64,000 nucleotides of DNA from Candidatus Zixiibacteriota bacterium (GCA_020351995.1 CP070674.1:1949077-2013076); one strand, 5' to 3'. Positions 10,238 to 19,426 are shown, counted from the first letter of the stretch. Notes: generated by a model from the sequence alone, not told the origin. Numbers and translations are program-made.

Positions 10238-11578
10238 ATGGCAAGAGCAGGGACTAAGAAATCCAGAACCGCGAATGTTCTGGAGAAGAAAATAATTGAA
10301 CGAAAAGCCAAGGCGGGTGTTGTCGGGCTTGGCTACGTGGGCTTACCGTTGTCAATCGAGTTAGCCAGCTCAGGTTTCAATGTTACCGGTTTTGACATCT
10401 CGGAAAAGAAGGTAGCTCTGCTGAACTCCGGAAGGTCGGATATTGATGACATTTCCGATGCCGCCGTCAAGAAAGCGGTATCTTCCGGCAACCTCACGGC
10501 TACGACTGATTGGAAAAAAATCAGCACAATGGATACTATCTCCATCTGTGTTCCAACACCGCTGTCCAAAACCAAAGACCCCGATGTAAGCTATATTCTG
10601 AATGCTCTCAACAGCCTGAAGCCTTATCTCAGAAAGGCGACGCTGGTTGTGCTGGAGTCGACAACCTATCCCGGCACAACCGAAGATCTGATCCTTCCGC
10701 TTCTGACCGGTAAAGGAATGAAAGTGGGTGTGGACTTCTTTCTCGCGTTCTCACCGGAGCGGGTTGATCCTGGCAATCCTACTTTCACCACCAAGAATAC
10801 CCCGCGGGTTGTTGGAGGCATCACCCCGGACTGCACCCGAATCGCGAAACTGTTTTATGAGCAGACGCTGCCACTGGTTTACACGGTATCATCTACCCGG
10901 GCGGCCGAGATGGTAAAACTCCTGGAAAACACTTTCCGCTCGGTGAACATCGGTCTTGTGAATGAAGTCGCTGTCATGTGTGACCGGCTGAAACTTGACG
11001 TCTGGGAGATTATTGATGCTGCGGCCACGAAGCCGTTCGGCTTCATGCCCTTTTATCCGGGCCCCGGTCTGGGTGGCCACTGTATTCCAATCGACCCACA
11101 TTACCTGTCATGGAAACTCAAGTCACTGAACTACTATGCACGCTTTATTGAGTTAGCTGGAGACATCAACAGCCACATGCCTGAGTACGTGGTGGACCGA
11201 ATCAACGCTTTGCTTAACAAACGATTCGCAAAAGCCCTCAATAAATCGACCATTCTCGTTTTGGGGGTAGCCTACAAACGGGATATCAAAGACATGCGGG
11301 AATCCCCTGCCCTGGACGTAATCAGTTTGCTGGAAGCCAGGGGAGCCAGCGTAATCTATAATGATCCCTTCGTTCCGGGGTTCGATTTCAGCGGCCAAAA
11401 GCACAAATCGGTCAAGCTATCAGAGGGTTTGCTAAAACGGGTTGATCTGGTCGTGATTGCCACGGATCATACCCAGTATGACTACGAGTACATTGTTGCA
11501 CACGCTAAAGCCGTCTTTGACAGCCGCAACGCAACTAAGAAAGTCAGAAAAAACCGCAAGAAGATAGAGCTCTTGTAG
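10238..11578 (+). CDS. wbpA: Nucleotide-sugar 6-dehydrogenase, UDP-N-acetylglucosamine (WbpA) type
   Basis: 446 residues, typical of the UDP-glucose/GDP-mannose dehydrogenase family: Rossmann G-x-G-Y-V-G-L-P at 30-37, S-I-C-V-P-T-P-L, L-E-S-T-T-Y-P-G-T-T, F-S-P-E-R-V-D-P-G-N, catalytic Lys227 and catalytic Cys282 in G-G-H-C-I-P-I-D-P. The P-F-G-F-M-P-F-Y-P-G-P-G-L segment before the Cys is characteristic of the UDP-GlcNAc branch, so it should oxidise UDP-HexNAc to its uronic acid with two NAD+. A related amino-sugar substrate is possible. AGGAG lies 8 nt before the ATG. It follows rmd by 39 nt and is followed by a strong terminator, so it is the last gene of the surface-sugar operon. Confidence 0.88.
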   Translation: MARAGTKKSRTANVLEKKIIERKAKAGVVGLGYVGLPLSIELASSGFNVTGFDISEKKVALLNSGRSDIDDISDAAVKKAVSSGNLTATTDWKKISTMDTISICVPTPLSKTKDPDVSYILNALNSLKPYLRKATLVVLESTTYPGTTEDLILPLLTGKGMKVGVDFFLAFSPERVDPGNPTFTTKNTPRVVGGITPDCTRIAKLFYEQTLPLVYTVSSTRAAEMVKLLENTFRSVNIGLVNEVAVMCDRLKLDVWEIIDAAATKPFGFMPFYPGPGLGGHCIPIDPHYLSWKLKSLNYYARFIELAGDINSHMPEYVVDRINALLNKRFAKALNKSTILVLGVAYKRDIKDMRESPALDVISLLEARGASVIYNDPFVPGFDFSGQKHKSVKLSEGLLKRVDLVVIATDHTQYDYEYIVAHAKAVFDSRNATKKVRKNRKKIELL

Positions 11579-11600
11579 CATAAGATCTTATGAGTCCCTG

Positions 11601-11627
11601 AAGCCCGCCTTTTGGTGGGCTTTTTTT
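11601..11627 (+). terminator. Intrinsic terminator of the nucleotide-sugar operon
   Basis: AAGCCCGCC (11601-11609) pairs with GGTGGGCTT (11614-11622) around a TTTT loop with one G-T wobble, followed by a T-run. It sits 22 nt after the stop. Confidence 0.93.
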
Positions 11628-11707
11628 CATTACATGAAAATCAAAAAACCGCTCAAAATGCCGATATAGATACAGAATAGGCTTATTCGTTAATATTGAT
11701 TTGCACA

Positions 11708-13720
11708 ATGACAGCGACCGACAGAAAAATCAAAGACATTTCACTAATACTTAAGGACTTGCTTAAGGTCATCAAGGTTGTTTCGATGTACCCTGCGGAC
11801 AACCCTCTGCCGCAATCCTTGAGGCGTTCTTTTAGCGAAAAGCTCGAAGCAATCGTAGACGATTATGGGGATATTACAATCCAGGTGCAGGCCCAATGCC
11901 TGATCTATGACGGCCAAACAGTTTTCCAGAACAACTCGAAGGAAGACAACCTAGCGGGTATTTTTTACGAAGCGGGCATAACGGAATTCGCCTTCAAGTC
12001 CGGTCTCGACGTACTCGAGATATACAAGCTGCTTGATGTTATAAAGACTTATATGAATTCTCCTGACAAGTCCCAGGATTTGGCCGCATATATCTGGGAG
12101 GCGGGTATAACCGGTTTTGCTCTAAAGACGCTCGAAGATATAGCTCTTTCTGAGTACGACAGCAACTTCAACATCCAGGAGTACATTGCCTCGGACGGCG
12201 CGTCCCAAGACGTTCAGGGAGTGTTCCACACTGGGGTGTCGGATGGATACCAATCCATTTTTACATCCGAGGCGGATTCCGGCAAATGGGAACAGGCAGA
12301 TTTTCGCGAGTCAGGGTCCCAGTCTCTGGAGGATCCCGACGAGGGATATGTCTCTTTGGGAGACTCGCCAGATGACGATGTGTCTTCTCCGGGCGACCCC
12401 GGCTGGAGGGCCGTTGTTTCTGGACCACGTAGGGCTACAAGCGCCGGCGGCCCCGCCGGACAGCGGGTGACGGAGAAGGGCACCAACGGTCTGCAATACG
12501 CCGAACTCGACGATTCAACGCCCGATCAGCCGGGAGCTCAGATACTCAGTGAATTCCTGTCTGATAGTCCGAGAGATGCAAAACCAATACCCGACGCTAC
12601 TCTAATCTTAAACGACGAGTTCAAGCTCTCTGAAGAAGAAGAAGAGGTCATTCGCGTTATCATAGAAGAGGATGCCTCCTTTGAGCCATATCAATCGACA
12701 ATCTCTTTATTGCAGGAAATGTTACTTCAAGAAACAGAGTTACCCGGCTTCAGCGAAACGATCACGATCTGTGAGAAGGTGATGGGCGAATTCATTCGAC
12801 TCGCGAGACTGGCTGAAGCCAGTTCATTGCTCGAACACCTTAAGAAGCTGGAAGGGCGAGTCCGAAAAGAAAAGCCAATGTGGGCTGACCGGCTTAAAGA
12901 GGCCCACATCGCGGCTGGAAGCCGGGGACGCTTCGAGGCGCTGGCGCAGGCGCTCAACGACAACGCCGATATTAATCCTGCCGAGCTACAGCGGTATCTC
13001 GGTAATTTTGGCTGGGAAGCCCTGAGTGGAGTTACCGAACTGGTCGGCCAGCTCGAGCATCGGCAACATCGCAATACGGTACTGGCGTTCCTATCACAAC
13101 GCGGCAAGGATAATCTGGATTTGATCGCTCGAGGCGTTCACGACCGAAATCTCGAGGTTGTACGTAACGCCATGTCAATCCTGGCCGAGGTAGCCAGTGA
13201 CAAGGCCCTTAATTACCTCGCCCAGCTGGCAAAGCACACCGACGCCGATATCCGGCGGCAGCTCGTTCTATTACTTAGAGATTGTCCGAATGAAAGAGCG
13301 ATACCGATCCTTCAGCAAATAGTTGGTGATTCCGATCCTCAGATTCGGCGCGGCGCAGTTAATTCCATCGTCTCCCGGCGCGGACCGGCCGCATTTGAAG
13401 CAATTACGAATGTCATTAACGATGAGAAATTCCCCTCACTGGACGAGGAGGACCAGAGGGCGCTGCTTAACGCCTTCTCAATTCTGGGTGGCGACCGGGC
13501 CCTGAAGTATCTCTGCGAGCTAATCACGACTTACAACCATTTTCATAATCGGACTTTGAGCTTCCTGAGAAGCGCCGCTTTCGAAGCCCTTGTTGTCAGC
13601 CGCAGTGAGAAGACTGACTTGCTCCTGCACAGGTTTTCCAAGAGTTGGCGACCCGATATCAAACGGCAGGCGTTGGCGGCCATTCGCCAGCGCGCCGAGA
13701 TGCGATCAGGAGATGAATGA
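11708..13720 (+). CDS. HEAT-repeat protein partnered with HD-GYP
   Basis: About 670 residues from the ATG at 11708; a TTG at 11696 could add four residues. Three parts are visible: an N-terminal alpha/beta domain (1-170) with Y-P-A-D-N-P-L and G-I-T-E-F-A-F-K-S-G-L, an acidic low-complexity linker (about 175-295), and helical HEAT-like repeats from about 420 to the end (for example E-V-V-R-N-A-M-S-I-L-A-E-V and D-I-R-R-Q-L-V-L-L-L-R-D). No signal peptide, so cytosolic. The stop overlaps the ATG of the HD-GYP gene. HEAT arrays are protein-binding scaffolds, so the likely role is to bind or regulate the HD-GYP phosphodiesterase; that is inferred from coupling. There is no Shine-Dalgarno. Confidence 0.85.
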   Translation: MTATDRKIKDISLILKDLLKVIKVVSMYPADNPLPQSLRRSFSEKLEAIVDDYGDITIQVQAQCLIYDGQTVFQNNSKEDNLAGIFYEAGITEFAFKSGLDVLEIYKLLDVIKTYMNSPDKSQDLAAYIWEAGITGFALKTLEDIALSEYDSNFNIQEYIASDGASQDVQGVFHTGVSDGYQSIFTSEADSGKWEQADFRESGSQSLEDPDEGYVSLGDSPDDDVSSPGDPGWRAVVSGPRRATSAGGPAGQRVTEKGTNGLQYAELDDSTPDQPGAQILSEFLSDSPRDAKPIPDATLILNDEFKLSEEEEEVIRVIIEEDASFEPYQSTISLLQEMLLQETELPGFSETITICEKVMGEFIRLARLAEASSLLEHLKKLEGRVRKEKPMWADRLKEAHIAAGSRGRFEALAQALNDNADINPAELQRYLGNFGWEALSGVTELVGQLEHRQHRNTVLAFLSQRGKDNLDLIARGVHDRNLEVVRNAMSILAEVASDKALNYLAQLAKHTDADIRRQLVLLLRDCPNERAIPILQQIVGDSDPQIRRGAVNSIVSRRGPAAFEAITNVINDEKFPSLDEEDQRALLNAFSILGGDRALKYLCELITTYNHFHNRTLSFLRSAAFEALVVSRSEKTDLLLHRFSKSWRPDIKRQALAAIRQRAEMRSGDE

Positions 13721-15168
13721 TGGAAGCCGTCAAGAACAAATCCGCTAATCGGCGCTCCCTGGCCGGCCGTAATGAACAGAAACTACTGAACAGCTTCTTT
13801 GTGCTGTATAAGACGGCGCGTATCATCGAGGAGAGCAACGCCACTTTCAAACGACAGGCGGCCAACTTTTATGCGAGTCTGCGACTCATTTCCGAGGAAA
13901 CCGAGGCGGTCAGCATCAAATCGATATCCGGTCGCTATTTTGTCAACCAGCAAATGGTGCGCTTTGATGACCAGGGTCCATCAGGCGCGTCTACAGTCGT
14001 GGCTGAATGGGATAGCCTGGGTATCGGCGGCGTTAATTTCGCTCCTCACATTTCCCTCGGTGAAATCGAGCAGTTTTTCACCTTTATTGCCAAGGTCAAG
14101 CCCAACTCGGAGAACCTCGAGTCCCTTTCGGAGAAACTGAAAGCTCATGAGATGTCGAGCATAAAGCTGTTATCCCGGACGAGCGGGGCGGACAAAGACT
14201 CGCTCATTACCGAAGAACAGCGCAAGGAACTTCGCCGGGGTGCCCGGACTACGTTTTTCAAGGCCATGTCGGTTGTCCAGGAAGTCATGGTCAACACCAA
14301 GCAGGATCGAGAGATCAATATCTCCAAAACAAAACGAGTGGTACATTCGCTCATCGATCACATAACACGTGATGAATCTTCACTGATGGAACTAGCGGCG
14401 ATTAAGGACTTCGATGACTACACCTACGCGCACTGCACCAACGTATGTGTATACGCCCTCACCCTTGGAGTTAGACTCGGCCTGGATCGTTCCCGGCTTT
14501 CGCAGCTCGGCATGACGGCGCTATTTCACGATATCGGCAAGGTTAAACTGCCCACCGATCTGATTCGTAAACCGGAAGCCTACAACGAAAATGATTGGAT
14601 CCAGATGCAGACCCACCCTTTGTTGGGATCGAAGACGATCCTGCGAAATTTGAAATTCGATGTCCACACCGCCCGGGCGGCCCGGGGCGCACTTGAGCAT
14701 CACGTCAATAAAGACTTTACGGGTTACCCGATGTTAAGAAGTAAGAGGAAGGCGCTGAACCTATTCTCGAAAATCATCTCCATCGTCGATACTTTCGACG
14801 CCCTGACATCCGGAAGAATTTACATCCGTAAACCTATCCCACCCGAGGACGTCCTGAAAAAGATGCACTACCAGATGAACGTGAAGTTTGACGCTTTCCT
14901 GCTCAAGATTTTCAATGACGTGATTGGTATCTATCCGGCCGGAACGGTAGTACTGCTCAGCACCGACGAGATTGCCCTCGTCCTGACCAATAACGAGACG
15001 GATAAAGCCCGTCCGTACGTGAAAATCGTAGGGAATAAGGACGGTCTTCTGGAGTCTCCGGAGTGGGTGGACCTTTCCCTTGAGGAGAATCACCACCGCT
15101 CAATCTTGCGCAAGATCGATCCAACTCGCTACGGGCTCGACCTCAAGCACTTTGTACTCTGCGATTAA
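13717..15168 (+). CDS. HD-GYP domain cyclic-nucleotide phosphodiesterase-like protein
   Basis: 483 residues. An N-terminal domain of about 150 residues is followed by a helical linker and an HD-GYP domain (about 225-415). Metal-site motifs are H-D-I-G-K (H271, D272), the early Y-A-H-C helix, E-H-H and G-Y-P, then I-V-D-T-F-D-A-L-T. HD-GYP enzymes hydrolyse cyclic di-GMP or cGAMP. The usual H-H-E-R-x-D-G-x-G-Y-P is changed to H-H-V-N-K-D-F-T-G-Y-P: the Glu/Arg/Asp positions differ but the metal ligands are mostly kept, so activity is likely but specificity is open. The N-terminal domain resembles that of the overlapping HEAT protein. AGGAG precedes two adjacent ATGs (13717, 13720). Confidence 0.93.
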   Translation: MMEAVKNKSANRRSLAGRNEQKLLNSFFVLYKTARIIEESNATFKRQAANFYASLRLISEETEAVSIKSISGRYFVNQQMVRFDDQGPSGASTVVAEWDSLGIGGVNFAPHISLGEIEQFFTFIAKVKPNSENLESLSEKLKAHEMSSIKLLSRTSGADKDSLITEEQRKELRRGARTTFFKAMSVVQEVMVNTKQDREINISKTKRVVHSLIDHITRDESSLMELAAIKDFDDYTYAHCTNVCVYALTLGVRLGLDRSRLSQLGMTALFHDIGKVKLPTDLIRKPEAYNENDWIQMQTHPLLGSKTILRNLKFDVHTARAARGALEHHVNKDFTGYPMLRSKRKALNLFSKIISIVDTFDALTSGRIYIRKPIPPEDVLKKMHYQMNVKFDAFLLKIFNDVIGIYPAGTVVLLSTDEIALVLTNNETDKARPYVKIVGNKDGLLESPEWVDLSLEENHHRSILRKIDPTRYGLDLKHFVLCD

Positions 15169-15749
15169 AAATCCAGCGAGAGTGATGCCACGAAGCCACC
15201 GTCTTCCATCGGCCTGACTTCCAGCGTTAATTCATCATCAGCTTTATGCGGATAGCCTGAAAGGTGAGCATCGACATATGCATCGAACATCGAGACAAAG
15301 GTCACAATCACAGCAAACCAGGTATACTTGTTCCGACTGTCCTTACGATCAAGGTACAGGTTGTACAACTCACGTCGGTCAACTAAATCGATTGCCGATT
15401 CATACTGGTCATAATAATCGGACGCCTGACCACCGTAGCGAATAGCCGAACTGATAAACCAGGCATCTAAACCGGCAAACAAGATCGCCTTGAGATATCG
15501 TCTATTTCCGAGCTGACCCCATCCGGGGATAACCATTGATTTGAAGAGTCCGACCGTGGGATTCTGGTACATCCGCTTCTCAAAATCAATGTCACTGGTT
15601 ACCGCGCTCGCGTGTTGCAGCAGATCCTGACCGTCGAAGAGCACGGTATCGACAACCTGTGCTGAATCCGACTCGGAATCCGCAGCCCAACCTGTCCTCG
15701 AAAGGACAGACATCAGGAGTATCATCGATATCAATAGTGGCTTGCCCAT
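15165..15749 (-). CDS. DUF5683-like membrane protein with signal peptide
   Basis: 194 residues. A signal peptide (to about residue 22, ending G-W-A-A) leads into F-K-S-M-V-I-P-G-W-G-Q-L, the hallmark of the DUF5683 family, then two hydrophobic segments (about 85-103 and 138-157). The family is common in Bacteroidetes and relatives and has no known function. The ATG follows the TGA of the lipid kinase with no gap (TGAATG), so the two are translationally coupled. The 3' end overlaps the convergent HD-GYP gene by 4 nt, leaving no room for a terminator between them. Confidence 0.83.
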   Translation of the reverse strand: MGKPLLISMILLMSVLSRTGWAADSESDSAQVVDTVLFDGQDLLQHASAVTSDIDFEKRMYQNPTVGLFKSMVIPGWGQLGNRRYLKAILFAGLDAWFISSAIRYGGQASDYYDQYESAIDLVDRRELYNLYLDRKDSRNKYTWFAVIVTFVSMFDAYVDAHLSGYPHKADDELTLEVRPMEDGGFVASLSLDF

Positions 15750-16694
15750 TCAGCAAAATACCTTCAATTGCGCGGCTCCAATCTTTATATCAACCTTGTC
15801 GTTGATCAGATCCATTAACTCGCCATCGTAGCAGAGTTTTCTCCGGCCAACCAACTCAAGACTGATCTCCTGCCCCCGGAATAGTCTCACGGTATTGCCG
15901 TAGACGTATTTCTTTCGACAAACCTGCCGAACGAAAGTGGAAAACGGCTCGGTGTCGACTCCAACATTGAAGATGACCTCCGCCGTTTTGTCATCCGGGA
16001 CCGACAGCGGCGTAAGAGGAAGTCCAAAGCTATAAGGGAGAAGATTTATGTTGAGGATTGTAGGATGAACCTCGAAACGAAAGGCGTCAATTCGGACAAT
16101 TACTTTTTTCAATTCGACAGCGCTGGCAGCTTTGGATGCCAGACCGGACCAACCCAGGCAGAATCGTGGAGGTCTGCGACCTCGCAGCTGTTCTGTCATT
16201 TCCGGTGCGAAGCCGATCCCAGCAGAACCAATGAACATCTGTCCCGCAATTGTAGCAGTGTCAATCTTGCGATAGTTCCGAGCCATGATCTTGCTTATAG
16301 CCAGAGCCGGATCGGCACTTCCGCAAAGAGACCTTGCTATGTTATTCAGCTTTCCCAAAGGTAAAATACCCAGAGGCAGGTTGGCTTTCACGGCAACCCG
16401 GGCAACCTGATTGACGGTACCATCACCGCCGCACGCGATCAGCGAAGTAACTTTGCCCCGCCTGGAAAACTGCTGTGGGGTCGCACGGGACCATCGGCGC
16501 AGACCGCAGGCTCGCTGTGCAGTCTGATACAGCTGGGTGCGAGACTCCGGCTCGAAGACAGTATAGTACCCTCCTTTTTGCCGGATACGCTCAATGAGCT
16601 TTTTCACGAAATGCTGGCTGTATTCCGAAGCCGAGCGATTGACAAGGAGGCAATAATGAATGTGCTTCCCTTTTTCGTGTCTGCGGCGTTTCAC
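15750..16694 (-). CDS. Diacylglycerol/lipid kinase family protein (YegS-like)
   Basis: 314 residues from a GTG (16694); no in-frame ATG fits before the conserved core. The DAGK catalytic signature G-G-D-G-T-V-N-Q-V-A is at 89-98, followed by G-I-L-P-L-G-K-L-N-N-I-A-R-S-L, where the N-x-x-A-R-x-L element of the family is clear. The C-terminal beta-sandwich has C-Y-D-G-E-L near residue 290, the usual Y-D-G-E of the family. It should phosphorylate a lipid alcohol such as diacylglycerol at the inner membrane face. The usual G-T-x-N-D-F is here G-K-L-N-N-I, a family-internal variant. Coupled directly to the DUF5683-like gene. Confidence 0.9.
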   Translation of the reverse strand: MKRRRHEKGKHIHYCLLVNRSASEYSQHFVKKLIERIRQKGGYYTVFEPESRTQLYQTAQRACGLRRWSRATPQQFSRRGKVTSLIACGGDGTVNQVARVAVKANLPLGILPLGKLNNIARSLCGSADPALAISKIMARNYRKIDTATIAGQMFIGSAGIGFAPEMTEQLRGRRPPRFCLGWSGLASKAASAVELKKVIVRIDAFRFEVHPTILNINLLPYSFGLPLTPLSVPDDKTAEVIFNVGVDTEPFSTFVRQVCRKKYVYGNTVRLFRGQEISLELVGRRKLCYDGELMDLINDKVDIKIGAAQLKVFC

Positions 16695-16787
16695 CTGTCC
16701 ATTATACGCAAATCGTTAAATCAAGAAAAGCCCAATATGGCCGCGCTCTGATCCCGGACCCGCCCCCTCCCCGAGGTCAAATAAAAC

Positions 16788-16816
16788 TTGTAACAGCCTG
16801 CGGCATTCCTTATCGT
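16788..16816 (+). promoter_or_regulatory. Possible leaderless-type promoter of the UbiA-family gene
   Basis: TTGTAA (16788-16793), 17-nt spacer, TATCGT (16811-16816). The ATG at 16823 falls at the expected transcription start, and there is no Shine-Dalgarno. Confidence 0.45.
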
Positions 16817-16822
16817 TGATTT

Positions 16823-17695
16823 ATGTTATCCGGACTGGTCAGGTTAGCTCGTCCCACACAGTGGCTTAAGAACGGTATTCTGTTGGCTCCACTGATTTTT
16901 GCCGGGGAATTGACCGATACAACTAAACTGGCCACCGCGCTTGAAGCGACTATACTGTTTTGCCTTCTTTCGTCCGCTGTTTACGTTTTCAACGATATAA
17001 TTGACCGCGAGAAGGACAAGCTCCACCCCCTGAAAAAAGGGCGTCCAATCGCATCGGGACAGGTTTCAGCAGCCCAGGCAGCGATATTTATTTTGATTCT
17101 CATGATTGTTGGATTGGCATTCGCCTGGAATATCAACGCGCAATTCTTTTCCATTACGGCAGTCTTCCTGATACTCAATTTGCTTTACACCGTTTGGCTG
17201 AAACACATTGTCATTGTTGATTCAATGGCAGTGGCCGTTAGCTTCGTTCTTCGGGCCTATGCGGGGGCCTTCGCGATTGCCGTGCCGGCGTCTAAGTGGA
17301 TGCTTATCAACACCTTACTCCTGGCGCTGTTTCTTGCCTTTGGAAAGAGACGTCACGAACTGGTCTTTCTGGAGGAGACCGCAACAGCACACCGAAAAGC
17401 CCTGATGAGCTATTCTCCGTATCTTCTGGATCAGTTGATCGGAGTGGTGACACCAGCGGTGGTCGTGATGTATATGCTCTACTCGTTTTCGACCGAGGTG
17501 TCTCACAAGCTCGGTACCGAGAACCTATTTCTGACCATCCCGTTTGTCGTATACGGCATTTTCAGATACCTATATCTGATTCACAAGGAGGAAAAGGGCG
17601 GCTCTCCGACCCGGGTACTGATTAGCGATCTGCCTATCCTTCTGACCGTCGTCTTGTGGCTGCTTACGGCCGTAATTGTGCTTTACTATGTATAG
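16823..17695 (+). CDS. UbiA-family prenyltransferase, decaprenyl-phosphate phosphoribosyltransferase-like
   Basis: 290 residues with about eight or nine membrane helices. The first Asp-rich motif is N-D-I-I-D-R-E-K-D-K-L-H-P followed by K-K-G-R-P-I-A-S-G, and the second region has L-K-H-I-V-I-V-D-S-M-A-V and F-V-L-R-A-Y-A-G. The H-P-x-K-x-x-R-P-I-A-S-G pattern and the V-L-R-A-x-A-G segment resemble Rv3806c-type enzymes, which move phosphoribose from PRPP onto polyprenyl phosphate; other UbiA enzymes use quinone, heme or digeranylgeranyl acceptors. No arabinan or partner genes are nearby, so the substrate call is tentative while the family is firm. The enzyme sits in the inner membrane. Confidence 0.85.
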   Translation: MLSGLVRLARPTQWLKNGILLAPLIFAGELTDTTKLATALEATILFCLLSSAVYVFNDIIDREKDKLHPLKKGRPIASGQVSAAQAAIFILILMIVGLAFAWNINAQFFSITAVFLILNLLYTVWLKHIVIVDSMAVAVSFVLRAYAGAFAIAVPASKWMLINTLLLALFLAFGKRRHELVFLEETATAHRKALMSYSPYLLDQLIGVVTPAVVVMYMLYSFSTEVSHKLGTENLFLTIPFVVYGIFRYLYLIHKEEKGGSPTRVLISDLPILLTVVLWLLTAVIVLYYV

Positions 17696-17900
17696 AAAGA
17701 CACCCCGAATTCGGGGCATCTCTCAGGGGAGGTAATACATAAGGTGCTGACCTCTCAACTCTTCAACTCTACCATCGGCGTAGTGTCCTGGCCGTGGTAT
17801 CATTATCAACCTGACAATTGGGAAAATGTTCCGGGTCTTCGAGGATGGTGGACCATTAAGCGATGGGCAATCAAGAATGAAGGCTGTCCCGGCCGCGTTG

Positions 17901-18212
17901 TCAATCTTTGAAGAGGTCGTCGAAACGCTTCTTGCGCTCTTCTTTCGAATCAGTAATCCGGGTAACTCCCCCGGCAGTCTTCATAGCGTCACGCTGGCTG
18001 AAGAAGTCGCAAAAATTGGCCTTTTCTTTGTTGACGGTGTTGGTTTCTATGGGTTCCCGGCAGTGGAAGCGTCGGGTGGGGTCAAAATGACGACACCCCC
18101 TGCAGCAGCGCATATCCGCCAGACAACTTGTGCAGGCATCCGAGCGCATCACCCTACCGGTAATGCCGGTAGGTTTACCGCAATTCCAGCAGAGTAGTCC
18201 TTCCAGAGCCAT
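17901..18212 (-). CDS. Small cysteine-rich (probable zinc-binding) protein
   Basis: 103 residues. An AAAGGAA Shine-Dalgarno sits 7 nt before the ATG. The first 70 residues hold ten cysteines arranged as C-x2-C (8, 11), C-x2-C (27, 30), C-C-x2-C (36, 37, 40), then single cysteines near 51 and 67 in H-C-R-E-P and N-F-C-D-F-F. This suggests two or more zinc ribbons or a metal cluster. The tail is charged and helical (S-K-E-E-R-K-K-R-F-D-D-L-F). No signal peptide, so cytosolic. It faces selD divergently. I do not recognise a named family. Confidence 0.78.
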   Translation of the reverse strand: MALEGLLCWNCGKPTGITGRVMRSDACTSCLADMRCCRGCRHFDPTRRFHCREPIETNTVNKEKANFCDFFSQRDAMKTAGGVTRITDSKEERKKRFDDLFKD

Positions 18213-18321
18213 ATTGCTGTTCCTTTCATTTGTTGCCTGGTCAAAGTATATCAGTTAACTCCGTATTTGTCAACCGGGGGCGAGCAAGCTTGAACTCCGG
18301 CCAATAACTGAGGACGAATGG

Positions 18322-18350
18322 TTGCCAACGGCGCTGATATGTGTTAATTT
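18322..18350 (+). promoter_or_regulatory. Possible leaderless-type promoter of selD
   Basis: TTGCCA (18322-18327), 17-nt spacer, TAATTT (18345-18350). The ATG at 18358 begins 36 nt after the -35 start and lacks a Shine-Dalgarno. Confidence 0.42.
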
Positions 18351-18357
18351 ACGCTCC

Positions 18358-19410
18358 ATGGATGACAAACGTCGCGAAATGAGTATAAAGCTGACGGCCG
18401 AGGTGAGTTGTGCGGGTTGAGCTTCCAAACTGGCGCCAAAGTTTTTGGCCGAAGCCCTAAAAGATATTCCGCAGTCCAGCCATCCTGACCTGCTCGTTGG
18501 ATATAACAAGGCCGATGACGCGGGGGTTTTTCGCATCAATGACCGTCAGGCGCTGGTGCAGACGGTGGACTTTTTTCCGCCCATTGTGGATGATGCCTAT
18601 AATTTCGGTTTGATAGCCGCAGCTAACGCCTTATCCGATATCTACGCCATGGGCGGAACGCCGATTACGGCTCTGAGCATAGTCGGTTTTCCAAGTAACC
18701 TCGAGGCTGGCATTCTCACGGATATCCTCCGGGGCGGCTCGGAAAAAATCGAGGAAGCGGGCGCGGTCGTCATTGGCGGCCATTCAATCAAGGATAAGGA
18801 GCTGAAATATGGTCTGGCCGTAACAGGTTTAGTTGACCCTCAGCGAGTCATGACCAACGCCGGGGCGAGGCCGGGCGACAAGCTCTATCTGACCAAGCCT
18901 CTTGGCACCGGGCTGATAACCACCGGGATAAAACACAGCCGGGTAGGTTCGCAATTGGCTACCGTTGTGATGAAACAAATGGCGCAACTCAACCGAAAAG
19001 CCGCTGGCCTGATGCTTAAGTTCAGGGCCAATGCCGCCACCGACATAACCGGCTACGGGCTGCTGGGTCATGCATACGAAATGGCGGCAGCCTCAAACGT
19101 GAGCATAAGGATTTTTTCGAGACTCTTGCCGTTGCTCCCGGAGGCCCTTGAACTGGCCGCCGCCGGCATGATACCGGGAGGCGCTATGGCCAACCGTGAG
19201 TTCCTTGAGAACAAGTACACTCTGGCGGGCAGCATCGAACCGAATCTCGAGCATGTCCTGTTTGACCCGCAGACATCAGGCGGGCTATTCATATCGATTG
19301 CCGAACAGGTCAGCCGGCAGTTCGAAAACGAGCTGGAAAGAGAAAGCGTGTTCGCACAGCTTGTTGGCCAGGTGGAAACTCCGGGAAAGTTTCCTCTGAT
19401 AGTTGAATAG
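18358..19410 (+). CDS. selD: Selenide, water dikinase (selenophosphate synthetase) with selenocysteine at codon 21
   Basis: The conserved frame runs from ATG 18358 through an in-frame TGA at 18418-18420 to TAG at 19410, giving 350 residues including Sec21. Around the TGA the translation is K-L-T-A-E-V-S-C-A-G-U-A-S-K-L-A-P, which matches the SelD active site: Sec replaces the catalytic Cys17 of E. coli, and Lys24 keeps the +3 spacing of Lys20. Downstream are A-D-D-A-G-V, L-V-Q-T-V-D-F-F, G-G-H-S-I-K-D and D-P-Q-T-S-G-G-L. SelD makes selenophosphate from selenide and ATP for Sec and selenouridine synthesis. A reading that starts after the TGA would miss the active site. A start at Met8 (18379) is a less likely alternative. 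Confidence 0.95.
18421..18455 (+). promoter_or_regulatory. Bacterial SECIS-like hairpin after the selD UGA
   Basis: Immediately after TGA, GCTTC (18421-18425) pairs with GAAGC (18451-18455), and an upper stem GCCAAA (18435-18440) pairs with TTTGGC (18444-18449) around a GTT loop. The apical loop begins with G and lies 20 nt after the UGA, within the range known for bacterial SECIS elements that bind SelB. Confidence 0.75.
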
Positions 19411-19426
19411 TACCTTTGAGGTACCC

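Noticed and set aside
17703-17716. CCCCGAATTCGGGG palindrome after the UbiA-family gene
   Set aside because: Only 5 bp of stem and no T-run, so I do not list it as a terminator.
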